Below are positions 16,414-23,210 of a DNA stretch of 33,329 nucleotides, one piece after another. The first letter of the stretch is position 1; each line of letters opens with the position of its first letter. The notes under the pieces were generated by a model that worked only from the letters and a program-made list of their open reading frames with translations, made no database searches and was not told the origin of the DNA. The DNA is taken from positions 1 through 33,329 of IMG/VR virus record IMGVR_UViG_3300037882_000126. One strand, written 5' to 3'. The DNA comes from a virus. Made by a program: the position numbers and the translations under genes.

Positions 16414-16497
16414 TTAATCTTTCCAAAAGTCTGTCATGTGAGAAACCGTATACCCTAAAAATACTACCAATAATAAAACAAGTAACAAGGTAATCAT
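16414..16497 (-). CDS. 27-residue single-pass membrane peptide
   Basis: The sequence is MITLLLVLLLVVFLGYTVSH followed by MTDFWKD and a stop. The start overlaps the primase-helicase stop (ATGA) and has AAGGATACGTT upstream. One Leu/Val-rich transmembrane helix fills residues 2-15 with a short polar tail. The overlap, the ribosome binding site and the filling of an otherwise empty gap support it as a real gene. Function unknown. Confidence 0.6.
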   Translation of the reverse strand: MITLLLVLLLVVFLGYTVSHMTDFWKD

Positions 16498-18092
16498 AAC
16501 GTATCCTTAATTTCCATCATTCGTCCAGTACTAGGATTATATAACAAGTCACTAGCACCACCAGTATAGCCACTAAATCTATTCTTCAATACTCTAACAT
16601 GGGTGGTGTTGCGTTCAATTGCATCCACAGCCTGTCCATTACGTTCTAATCCTATCACAATGTCAGATAGCTGTGCAATAGCACCAGAGCCACGAAGCTG
16701 TGCTAACGATGTCGCTGCTCCTTCTTCGTGTCCACGATCGCTAGGACGCTTTAGGTGGCTTACACAGATCAAGCTGATGCCTGTTTCCTGCACTAACATA
16801 CGCAAGCGTGTCATGATCGAGTCAAGTGCTTTACGTTCGTCACCGACATCGCCCCCACTAACAATAATGCTAATGTGGTCGAGAACAACAAATCCACAGT
16901 TGAGCCCTTTCGCCATATACCTAACTCGGTTGACAATGTTATCAAGAGAGCTACTACCAAAATGGTCAAAAAGAAATAAGCGATTAGTACCAAGCGTGCT
17001 ATCGAAAGCATTTTTTAATTCCGTATCAGAAACTTCTACATCAGGTAAATGAATTGGTTTGTTTACAGCCAGCGACATAAGGCTACGAGCAGTCTTACGC
17101 ACACCTTCTTCCAAGAACAACATACCAATATTGTCTTCGGTGTTGTTCAAGATATGCCACACAATCTCACGCAAGAACTGGGACTTACCAAGACCAGAGC
17201 CAGCTGTAACCATTACCAGTTCACCTTTACGGATGCCGTAGGTTAGCTTGTTCAAGCCGTCATACGGATAGGTTACTTCAGCTTTCTCCATCGGAGTTGA
17301 TACAACCTCCCATAGGGTAGAACCTTCGATAATGCCGTCTGGGACATAGTTCTCAGCTCTCCACCAATCTTCCACGAATTCCTTGCTGGCATTGATCTGG
17401 AGGTAATCAGAAGCATCTTTGAGAGTGGTACGCATCTTCATCAGCTTTGCTTTAGCACCGAACAATTCAGCCACAGCAACAGCGGCTTTTTGTCCAGGCT
17501 CATCAGAGTCAAAAGCTATAACAATGTTCTCAAAGGAATCAATGTACTCAAACTGGGCTTTGCAGTCCTTTAGAGCAGCTGCAGCGCCATTCCGTACAGA
17601 TACCACAGGGTACTTAGCACCCATCATCTGAAAGGCTGACAGAGCGTCTAATTCGCCCTCACAGATGGTTAGATAGCGACCGCCACGAGGGAATAAGCTT
17701 TGACCGAACAAAGTAGCCTTAGAGAAGTCCCCAGCAATAGCAAACTGCTTGTTCTCTACATTTCGTGTCTTGACTGCCGTTAGTACATTGTCAATGTCGT
17801 GATATGGGTAGTAATGGTTTTCGCTTTTGTTATCTAGACGAACCCCATATTTTGTACATACAGCAGAAGAGATATTCCTACTAGCAATAGCCAGAGTAGT
17901 AGCTTCATCATAAAAGTTTAAATCCTTGTTCATAAGTTTCTTTACAGTTGTATTCATTGGAAAAGGTCTGCTACTGTCTGTGTAAGTTTCACACACATAG
18001 CAATAAGCGTGTCCATCATCGTATAGCGTGTTTCCGTCGCTGGAGCCACAGTTAGAGCAAGCCATACGTTTTACTGCTCTGCTCTCGGTCAT
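16494..18092 (-). CDS. DNA primase-helicase, T7 gp4-type
   Basis: This 532-aa bifunctional protein has an N-terminal zinc-binding primase module (C12, C15, C31, C34) and a TOPRIM domain with CEGELDALS (E145) and IAFDSDEPG (D195, D197). These are followed by a RecA-like DnaB-family helicase domain with Walker A AGSGLGKS (297-304), Walker B FVVLDH (D405, H406) and a sensor SHLKRP (H446). It unwinds the fork, makes primers and couples to the polymerase and SSB of the same operon. It has GAGGACGCATTAAT upstream and starts within the stop of a 54-aa gene. Confidence 0.95.
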   Translation of the reverse strand: MTESRAVKRMACSNCGSSDGNTLYDDGHAYCYVCETYTDSSRPFPMNTTVKKLMNKDLNFYDEATTLAIASRNISSAVCTKYGVRLDNKSENHYYPYHDIDNVLTAVKTRNVENKQFAIAGDFSKATLFGQSLFPRGGRYLTICEGELDALSAFQMMGAKYPVVSVRNGAAAALKDCKAQFEYIDSFENIVIAFDSDEPGQKAAVAVAELFGAKAKLMKMRTTLKDASDYLQINASKEFVEDWWRAENYVPDGIIEGSTLWEVVSTPMEKAEVTYPYDGLNKLTYGIRKGELVMVTAGSGLGKSQFLREIVWHILNNTEDNIGMLFLEEGVRKTARSLMSLAVNKPIHLPDVEVSDTELKNAFDSTLGTNRLFLFDHFGSSSLDNIVNRVRYMAKGLNCGFVVLDHISIIVSGGDVGDERKALDSIMTRLRMLVQETGISLICVSHLKRPSDRGHEEGAATSLAQLRGSGAIAQLSDIVIGLERNGQAVDAIERNTTHVRVLKNRFSGYTGGASDLLYNPSTGRMMEIKDTL

Positions 18093-18253
18093 ATTAATGC
18101 GTCCTCAAATTGTGATAAATCTAGTTTTACTTTAGGGCTACGAACACATTTAAATGTCCAACCAGCCCTATCGTTTACCAGTTGCCTAGCTTCTTCTTGG
18201 CGACCGACAATACGCATCAAGTCACCGTTCTCGTCTTTAACTAAGTATTTCAT
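18089..18253 (-). CDS. 54-residue early protein upstream of primase
   Basis: The frame begins MKYLVKDENGDLMRIVGRQE and continues through EARQLVNDRAGWTFKCVR to a TGA that overlaps the primase ATG. It has a G-rich site (GGTGGGCTAA) upstream and overlaps the preceding gene by ATGA. The compact beta-alpha pattern and uninterrupted overlaps on both sides support a real gene. Function unknown. Confidence 0.65.
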   Translation of the reverse strand: MKYLVKDENGDLMRIVGRQEEARQLVNDRAGWTFKCVRSPKVKLDLSQFEDALI

Positions 18254-18429
18254 TTAGCCCACCATTGTCCTTGTGTCAACCGAGCACACAGTTTCTGGAC
18301 ATCAGCAGGGTGGTCAGCTTTGTCAGAGCAAGCATAGACTACTGAACGAGGGTTTTGATAAAACCATACAGTTCCAATAATCCCGAACGTCAGAACGCCT
18401 ACGCATAATATAGTTAACCAATCTCTCAC
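18250..18429 (-). CDS. 59-residue membrane-anchored protein, GTG start
   Basis: The frame starts with GTG at 18429, preceded by GGAGGAATC, and reads MRDWLTILCVGVLTFGIIGT followed by VWFYQNP. One transmembrane helix covers about residues 5-24, and a soluble part with two cysteines (C34, C48, able to form a disulfide) follows. The N-in, C-out topology is inferred. Overlaps with both neighbours (GTGA and ATGA) support it. Function unknown; small envelope proteins in early phage operons often act on the host envelope. Confidence 0.65.
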   Translation of the reverse strand: MRDWLTILCVGVLTFGIIGTVWFYQNPRSVVYACSDKADHPADVQKLCARLTQGQWWAK

Positions 18430-18575
18430 GATTCCTCCAACAAAGCTAGTTCAAGTTTCTCAGCGATTAAGACATCAAGGTCTTGAAGTACCTTGCTGTA
18501 GCCGTACTGCTCTATCAAATCCATCATCGCAGACAAAGTGAAATGATAGTGTGCTTCTAAGTTCTCGTCTGGCAT
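18426..18575 (-). CDS. 49-residue helical acidic protein
   Basis: The frame starts at the ATG at 18575 (MPDENLEAHYHFTLSAMMDL), chosen because GGAG lies 7 bases upstream; an ATG 12 bases earlier has no ribosome binding site. The protein is helical and acidic (QDLDVLIAEKLELALLEES). It is the first gene of the long leftward operon after the 18.6-18.77 kb gap, and its last codons provide the ribosome binding site of the next gene. Function unknown. Confidence 0.6.
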   Translation of the reverse strand: MPDENLEAHYHFTLSAMMDLIEQYGYSKVLQDLDVLIAEKLELALLEES

Positions 18576-18766
18576 AAGTTTCTCCATAAATTAAGACTAC
18601 ACATTAACACATAGGGACATAGGTGTCTGTTGTATTTTGTCAACATCAATGTATTGACAATTAGACAAATCCATGCTACCCTCATCTATATAGATACAAT
18701 GTATCTTTAGAGTACTAAGTATTAACATAAGAATATACATAGTACTCTATAGAGTGCTTTAGTACA
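18576..18766. promoter_or_regulatory. Leader region with hairpins before the replication operon
   Basis: This non-coding 190 bp holds a CACATAGGGACATAGG repeat (18608-18623), a variant dyad TGTTGTATTTTGTCAACA (18628-18645), the hairpin AGATAC-AAT-GTATCT (18692-18706) and the perfect 9-bp inverted repeat TAGAGTACT/AGTACTCTA (18708-18716 and 18741-18749). A TTGACA occurs on each strand near 18640-18660. It lies between the 18767-19012 gene and the start of the long leftward operon and is probably a control region, but no convincing -10 box is present. Confidence 0.45.
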
Positions 18767-19012
18767 TTAACGATCTGCATAGACATCATCATAGTAATCA
18801 TCATTGTTAGCGTTATAGTCGGAAAGATCATCTTCATCTTGGTATCCACCAATGTCAGATTCATGTAGTAAATCCTTACGATCAGAATGAATGATAACGG
18901 TGTCCATAGCGACATAGCAGTCTTGGCATATGTCTAGGTACTGTCCAGTGATTAAATGCTTCCTAGTGGCTTCATAGTCGTTCAGTGAAGCATTGCAAAT
19001 AGTACATCTCAT
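18767..19012 (-). CDS. Zinc-knuckle protein with acidic tail
   Basis: This 81-aa protein has ribosome binding site AGGAGAATTAAA-ATG. Two CxxC pairs (C3-C6 and C29-C32) separated by about 22 residues form a probable treble-clef or zinc ribbon, with ATRKHLITGQYLDICQDCY between and around them. The C-terminal 30 residues are Asp/Tyr/Asn-rich (DEDDLSDYNANNDDYYDD), an acidic tail like those of DNA mimics or SSB-type docking tips. Similar small zinc proteins are common in phage early regions. Function unknown. Confidence 0.7.
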   Translation of the reverse strand: MRCTICNASLNDYEATRKHLITGQYLDICQDCYVAMDTVIIHSDRKDLLHESDIGGYQDEDDLSDYNANNDDYYDDVYADR

Positions 19013-19027
19013 TTTAATTCTCCTTAG

Positions 19028-19171
19028 TTAATTACAAATGATGGTTTTACCATCGTTACAAACACTGCATACTACCATAGACCCATCTGGTGCAATGATG
19101 GTGATAGGTCTACAAGAAGCGTAAGCCGACACACTCACACATAGGCACATAGCGACATAGAGGTATTTCAT
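19028..19171 (-). CDS. 47-residue exported cysteine-rich peptide
   Basis: The frame begins MKYLYVAMCLCVSVSAYASC, a clear signal peptide with an AYA-S cleavage site or a degenerate lipobox, and continues with a mature part containing four cysteines (C20, C35, C38, C46) and an IIAPDGSMVVCSVC segment. AAAGGAGAATTACT-ATG is a strong ribosome binding site. The mature peptide of about 28 residues is likely disulfide-bonded in the periplasm. Function unknown; an anti-host or exclusion role is only a guess. Confidence 0.7.
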   Translation of the reverse strand: MKYLYVAMCLCVSVSAYASCRPITIIAPDGSMVVCSVCNDGKTIICN

Positions 19172-19572
19172 AGTAATTCTCCTTTTGGTTAGATACAACA
19201 ATTACAGTCTCGTGGGGTTTTTTACATTTGCACATAGGGACATACCCTAATGTGGTATAAAAACAACACATCTACACATAGGCATATAGGGTGTTTTAGA
19301 CTGTTGTATAAAAACAACACTTATTATTGGTATTTTTTCAGATTTCAAAAAAATGTTGTTTTAAAATGACAATCAATTTTAAGGGGCTTTTTAGGGCTTT
19401 ACAGCCATTTTAAGCAATTCTGGGGTATAGGTATCACCTGGAGCGTTGCAGGGCTTCTGGAGCTTGTTTTAGGGCTTGCTGGAGGGCTTACTTGCGGCAT
19501 TGGTTTAGCTCCCAGAGTCCCCAGAACTTAGGACATAAAAAAACCCTCCGTCTTACGGGAGGGCTTCGGGGT
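19172..19572. promoter_or_regulatory. Non-coding region with dyads and short repeats
   Basis: This 400-bp stretch has no convincing gene. It contains three copies of the 18-bp dyad element (19251-19268, 19302-19319, 19354-19371), two CACATAGG-type repeats (about 19230-19245 and 19274-19288), a cluster of GGGCTT repeats (19383-19480) and a leftward terminator near its right end. It separates the amidoligase cassette from the small early genes and should hold the promoter for 19171-18767, although no consensus -35/-10 pair is seen. Confidence 0.5.
19537..19563 (-). terminator. Intrinsic terminator after the amidoligase cassette
   Basis: On the minus strand the stem CCCTCCCGT...ACGGAGGG (19544-19563, with one bulge) is followed by seven T residues (19537-19543). 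It closes the leftward cassette 10 bp after the possible 27-residue ORF and isolates it from the early genes further left. Confidence 0.85.
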
Positions 19573-19656
19573 TTAAGTAAACCAGAATAAATACAGTTCT
19601 TTTATTTTGGCTAGCCATCGCTCTACTGGGGAGCAATCATCGGGAGGGAAAATCAT
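19573..19656 (-). CDS. Possible 27-residue peptide after the amidotransferase
   Basis: The frame MIFPPDDCSPVERWLAKIKE then LYLFWFT begins with the ATG that overlaps the amidotransferase stop (ATGA) and ends just before the terminator stem. A GGGAG lies 12 bases upstream, a little far. It is short and the codon signal cannot be judged, so this is tentative. If real it is the last member of the amidoligase operon and might be a substrate or a regulator. Confidence 0.35.
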   Translation of the reverse strand: MIFPPDDCSPVERWLAKIKELYLFWFT

Positions 19657-20684
19657 TGGTAAGCCATCTCCCTTTCTTTTTCGATAGCCTTCTCTTCAGC
19701 GATCAAAAACGGGAATGATTCTCTAGCTATTTTGAAATCCGACATGATTTTTATAAACCAATCTTCATCTATCTCGCTCTCCATCGCCATCGCCACAATG
19801 TCTAGGAATGAATCAAGTCCAAAAGTCCGAGCAAATGATCTAGCCTGATAGATCGCCAGAGAGCCAGCTTTATAAAGTCCCATCTCCATCAAATCATCTA
19901 AAGCCATATAGAGATCGTCCTCTAAATCTTTTGGAGCAATCCCATAGCTCTGGTTCTCCCAGTGGGATTCGTAGTCATAGCCGTAGTTGTTTTGCCATCT
20001 TGGAGCCGTCCCATAGCCCTTAGCGGAGTATGTTGGTTTAGGTGCTGGGTCTTCGTTTACTTGCGCTTGCGCTAGCTCTGGGCTTGCGTCATAAGTCTTG
20101 GTTGCCGTAGGGCTTGCTGTCCATGCGTAAGTATTGGAGAGCCACAATCCTCCCCAGTAAACCCCAGCGGATTCGTTGATCGTCACAAGTCTGTTCTGGT
20201 TATCCATCAGCACGAATTTATTGCTAGCGCCTATATGGGATTCGATCAAATCCTGAAATTCTGGAGTGATAAAAAAGTCTGGATTGTTTGCCAGCATTGG
20301 GCGCAAGTAGTCACGGATATAGTGCCAAGTGTCCGACTTGGTAGTGTCCTTTTTATTGTCGGTGTGCAATATGCCGTTGTGCATGAGCCAGAGATCAATG
20401 CCGTGTTGCTTAGCGTTCAGAACTTCGTAGGGGTGACAGTTCTCTAGGTCAGTCGCTCCGTGGGTTCTCATGCGTAGGTGAAATGCACAGTCCTTTCCAG
20501 CGATATGGGAGTAATAGAAATTTACAAAATCGTCCGCTGTTTTTGGTAAGCATTTTTCGATTACCAGAGATTCGCCTTCGGTGTACATAACCCCGACCCC
20601 GTCAGAGTTGCTAGAGTAAAAATCCTTGAGCCAGCTTTCAGAGAGTGCTGGGGAGTTGCTTAATTGAGTGACTAATAAACACAT
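19653..20684 (-). CDS. Class II glutamine amidotransferase
   Basis: This 343-aa protein begins MCLLV, so removal of Met exposes the N-terminal Cys nucleophile (C2) of the Ntn-hydrolase GATase class II. Matching motifs follow: NSDGVGVMY (26-34), HLRMRTHGATDLENCHPY (69-86) and WLMHNGIL (99-106), which bind glutamine and form the oxyanion hole. The enzyme releases ammonia from glutamine for a partner synthetase or ligase, here the adjacent amidoligase. After about residue 190 there is a Thr/Pro/Tyr/Gln-rich linker and a helical C-terminal domain (about 255-340) of unknown role. The ribosome binding site is AAGGAAAAATAATC. Confidence 0.88.
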   Translation of the reverse strand: MCLLVTQLSNSPALSESWLKDFYSSNSDGVGVMYTEGESLVIEKCLPKTADDFVNFYYSHIAGKDCAFHLRMRTHGATDLENCHPYEVLNAKQHGIDLWLMHNGILHTDNKKDTTKSDTWHYIRDYLRPMLANNPDFFITPEFQDLIESHIGASNKFVLMDNQNRLVTINESAGVYWGGLWLSNTYAWTASPTATKTYDASPELAQAQVNEDPAPKPTYSAKGYGTAPRWQNNYGYDYESHWENQSYGIAPKDLEDDLYMALDDLMEMGLYKAGSLAIYQARSFARTFGLDSFLDIVAMAMESEIDEDWFIKIMSDFKIARESFPFLIAEEKAIEKEREMAYQ

Positions 20685-20702
20685 GATTATTTTTCCTTGA
20701 AA

Positions 20703-22112
20703 TTATTGTTCGTTGGTTGCGAGATCGAAAACTGATTGTTTCTGGGCTTCGGTTCTGGGGTTGCTTTTTATCTTTCCAAGTTCTGGGAGTGCCCAGTTTT
20801 TCTCGGTCAAATATTGGCGCAAAAACTTGGTGTCGCTTAAGTTCTCAGAGCGACAAATAAACTCTAAGAAATTCTCCGTTGTGAGTTGATTAGTGCCAGT
20901 GTCACGACAGAAAAACCAAGTCGCATAGGTGAACTCTAAGCAAGCCATGATCGTGGCATAGCGGAGTGTTCCCCTAAACATTCTGAACTCTACAGTTTGC
21001 TTATTCTGAAAATTCAGAGCTTCGTAACGATCAGCGTTTAAGTATTGAAGATTGTTTTCGCTCTTAGCGTTTTTAAGCCATTCATAGCCAGCCTTTTTAT
21101 TTTTCACTTGGGAATATCTAGAGCTATCCCTCCGAGCCAGAGAGCGAACTAGTCGCTGGTTCCCTGAATCGTTGATAAATAAAACCATCTTCACAGCGTG
21201 AAAAAGCGACATTCCTTTTTTGCAAATATGTACATGAAGTCCGCAAGTCTGGGTGTCATGCGACTTAAGACCACGCAAGGGGTTTTTGAAGTGTTCTAGC
21301 TGTTTAGCGTGTACATCTAAGCCAGTCCAGCCAGTAACCATCTCAAAGCCGTGGTGTAGTGAGCCGTCTGATTCTAGGGCGCAATACCTAGAGCCGTCTG
21401 GAGTAGTGCCTACAGCGTTAATTAAGTCCTGCGCCAAATCCCTGCGATCGTCATAGTCCCCAGAGCGTACCTCCATCTCAAGTTCTAACCCCATGAGTAC
21501 GGGAGTTTTACGATCGTCAAATGAACTAGGAATACGGGACAAAATCCGCTTGCTGGAGTGATATTCGCCTATGACTGAATCGTCCTCTTCGTCCTCCTCC
21601 GCTTGCTCCTCTTCGTACTCTTCGTTAGTAATGTAGGTGTCCTGAAAGTCGCTCCAAGTGTAGTTATCACTGGTACAGCAATCACAAATATGCTCGTTTC
21701 CGTCATGCGCCCAGTGCCCATCATCATCAAGTTCTAACCAGTTGCAATCGTCACAAGTAAACACCTCTGAATATTCTGGGAATTTCTCGTTAAACCAATC
21801 AGCAATCTCTTCGTGGTGTCCCGACCTAGTCCAGCGGTCACGGATTCGCTCGTTATCGTTTAAGAGCCGTCTAGCGGTGTCCCCGTCTTGCGTTGCGATC
21901 AGTTCAGCCAGTGAGTGCCCGACCCGTTGATTCTCTTTTCTATGCTCCGACCAAATGCGTGGATAGCGTTCAAGTTCTGGGGACATCTTTCCGTTTTTGA
22001 AATTGATATTCGCCAGCATGAGATCACGAATTTTTTGCTTACGAACTTCAGGAGCGACTAAGTTGTGTAAGTCTTTTAAGCCTTTGAGTGCTGTTTGAAT
22101 GTTGTATGTCAT
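20703..22112 (-). CDS. Amidoligase (COOH-NH2 ligase) with zinc domain
   Basis: This 469-aa protein has the amidoligase (glutamine synthetase/GCS-like) core: GLELEMEV (208-215; E210, E212, E214), CALESDGSLHHGFEMVT (244-260; E247, D249, E257), CGLHVHI (290-296; H293, H295) and VEFRMFRGTL (374-383). These are the metal, ATP and acyl-phosphate residues of the family, which forms amide or peptide bonds with ATP. An N-terminal part carries a zinc-binding pair (C120, C123, C143, C146) and a very acidic linker (166-178). It is paired with a class II glutamine amidotransferase, as known for this family. The substrate is unknown. The ribosome binding site is CGGAGGTTTTCACC. Confidence 0.85.
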   Translation of the reverse strand: MTYNIQTALKGLKDLHNLVAPEVRKQKIRDLMLANINFKNGKMSPELERYPRIWSEHRKENQRVGHSLAELIATQDGDTARRLLNDNERIRDRWTRSGHHEEIADWFNEKFPEYSEVFTCDDCNWLELDDDGHWAHDGNEHICDCCTSDNYTWSDFQDTYITNEEYEEEQAEEDEEDDSVIGEYHSSKRILSRIPSSFDDRKTPVLMGLELEMEVRSGDYDDRRDLAQDLINAVGTTPDGSRYCALESDGSLHHGFEMVTGWTGLDVHAKQLEHFKNPLRGLKSHDTQTCGLHVHICKKGMSLFHAVKMVLFINDSGNQRLVRSLARRDSSRYSQVKNKKAGYEWLKNAKSENNLQYLNADRYEALNFQNKQTVEFRMFRGTLRYATIMACLEFTYATWFFCRDTGTNQLTTENFLEFICRSENLSDTKFLRQYLTEKNWALPELGKIKSNPRTEAQKQSVFDLATNEQ

Positions 22113-22127
22113 GGTGAAAACCTCCGA

Positions 22128-22247
22128 TTAGATAGAGAGAATTAAGACAAGGCCAAAGTAGAAAACCACAGCCAGAGCCAGAGCTAGCACGACCTCCGAC
22201 CAAGTTACTTCGTTTACACCTACAGCGAGAGCTAATAATTTCAACAT
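22128..22247 (-). CDS. 39-residue membrane peptide leading the amidoligase operon
   Basis: The frame begins MLKLLALAVGVNEVTWSEVV and continues LALALAVVFYFGLVLILSI to a TAA, with a strong GGAGGTTTTAAAA ribosome binding site and one transmembrane helix (about residues 18-39). It is the first gene of the cassette, 15 bp before the amidoligase. The first 17 residues may form a second, amphipathic helix. It could anchor the enzymes at the membrane or be an acceptor for them; both are speculation. Confidence 0.62.
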   Translation of the reverse strand: MLKLLALAVGVNEVTWSEVVLALALAVVFYFGLVLILSI

Positions 22248-22357
22248 TTTTAAAACCTCCAAAATTAGGATATTGATTAAATTTCCCCTAAGGGACTTTC
22301 AGGGTATCACAGTTTTATAGCTAGCTCACTATTTGAGCCACTAAATTTATGACTTCG

Positions 22358-22393
22358 TGTCCTGGTTGCAACACTTGGGCAAGTGCCAGGACA
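22358..22393. repeat. Bulged inverted repeat, 13 bp of stem
   Basis: TGTCCTGG at 22358-22365 pairs perfectly with CCAGGACA at 22386-22393, and CACTT (22372-22376) pairs with AAGTG (22381-22385) around a GGGC loop, with a 6-base bulge (TTGCAA) on one side. No T run follows on either strand, so it is not a simple terminator. It lies upstream of the 39-residue peptide and could be part of that transcript's leader. Confidence 0.6.
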
Positions 22394-22590
22394 TCATCGC
22401 CCGCTAAGCCTTATTCTATATGGATCGCTAGAGATCAGAGTGAGAGAGTGCCAGAGTCCCAGCGATAGAGAAAACCTCCCAGAGAGCGTTTAAATCGTTT
22501 TTAGCCGTACTGTATGGATAACCAGTAGATAAATGCCAGAGTTCTGGGAGTAGTGCCAGAGTCTTGCTAAGTAGGAGTGTCAAACAAGTT

Positions 22591-22646
22591 AGATAATGCG
22601 CCAGAGTTAATCAGATAATCAAAACCAAGATAATCCAGAGATAATC
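22591..22646. repeat. Iteron-like AGATAATC repeats
   Basis: AGATAATC occurs at 22613-22620, 22628-22635 and 22639-22646, with AGATAAT at 22591. GTTAATCAGA occurs twice, overlapping them. The reverse complement GATTATCT is at 22715-22722 and a related GATTATCA at 22781-22788, flanking an AT-rich tract. The arrangement suggests an initiator or regulator binding array. Confidence 0.5.
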
Positions 22647-22916
22647 AAAGTTAATCAGAGTGTGAAGTTAATATAATATATTGAGTAGTTAATATTATAT
22701 TTACAAGTGCCAATGATTATCTAGCTATTAAGTTAATACAGTGCATGATCTATTAAGTATTGATTATGTTCCCCAGCATTGATTATCATTATCTATTATG
22801 TCCTCCCCTATTATCTGGGTGCTATAGGGTGCAACATCAACACACACACTAACCAATATCAAAGCAGCATTGTCTGTCATGTTGCGCCATAGTTTCTTGG
22901 TTGTTCTCTAATAAAG

Positions 22917-22934
22917 TGTTGTATTAAAACAACG
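22917..22934. promoter_or_regulatory. Conserved 18-bp dyad element
   Basis: TGTTGTATTAAAACAACG is here. The same dyad, with at most a few changes, is found at 19251, 19302, 19354, 18628 and, in reverse orientation, 27722. The half-sites TGTTGT/ACAACA flank an AT core and all copies are intergenic. It is probably an operator for a dimeric protein. Confidence 0.55.
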
Positions 22935-23210
22935 GGGGGAGGGTCAATGCTAACCGTAAATGTTTAACGGAGCCACTAACGCATACAAAATAAAGAAAAT
23001 AGACTATATTGCACTGCAACGTAAGTCTTTGATATATAAGGATGTTCACAGTAAAGTTCCATAATGTGAAATAACTGTGAAATGGCAGAATCTGTGCACC
23101 TCTGAAGGAGGGACTGCGGAGACATCAAAGACAACACAGCCCCGCATAGCTCACCGAATGGGTCAGCGATAGCTATATCGCTAAGTAAGTAACTATTCGT
23201 AACAAAGTAC

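Larger units (their letters stand above)
22248..23210. other. Non-coding control region, candidate replication origin
   Basis: About 960 bp contain no supported gene. From left to right: a bulged hairpin (22358-22393), TGCCAGAGT repeats (22449, 22534, 22554 and a variant at 22599), AGATAATC repeats at 22613, 22628 and 22639 (partial copy at 22591), an AT-rich tract with TTAATATAATATA (22668-22702), inverted GATTATC copies (22715-22788), the dyad element (22917-22933) and the short hairpin AGCGATA/TATCGCT (23165-23182). Repeats of this kind next to an AT-rich stretch are typical of a replication origin or a complex early promoter region. Confidence 0.5.

Noticed and set aside
18655-18685. TTGACA plus TACCCT as a rightward promoter
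   Set aside because: The -10 box is poor and no plus-strand gene follows; it is antisense to the small early genes.
22912-22940. Resemblance of the dyad (minus strand TAATACAACA) to a T7-type promoter
   Set aside because: The similarity ends after the first six bases in most copies, downstream bases vary, and no phage RNA polymerase gene is visible.
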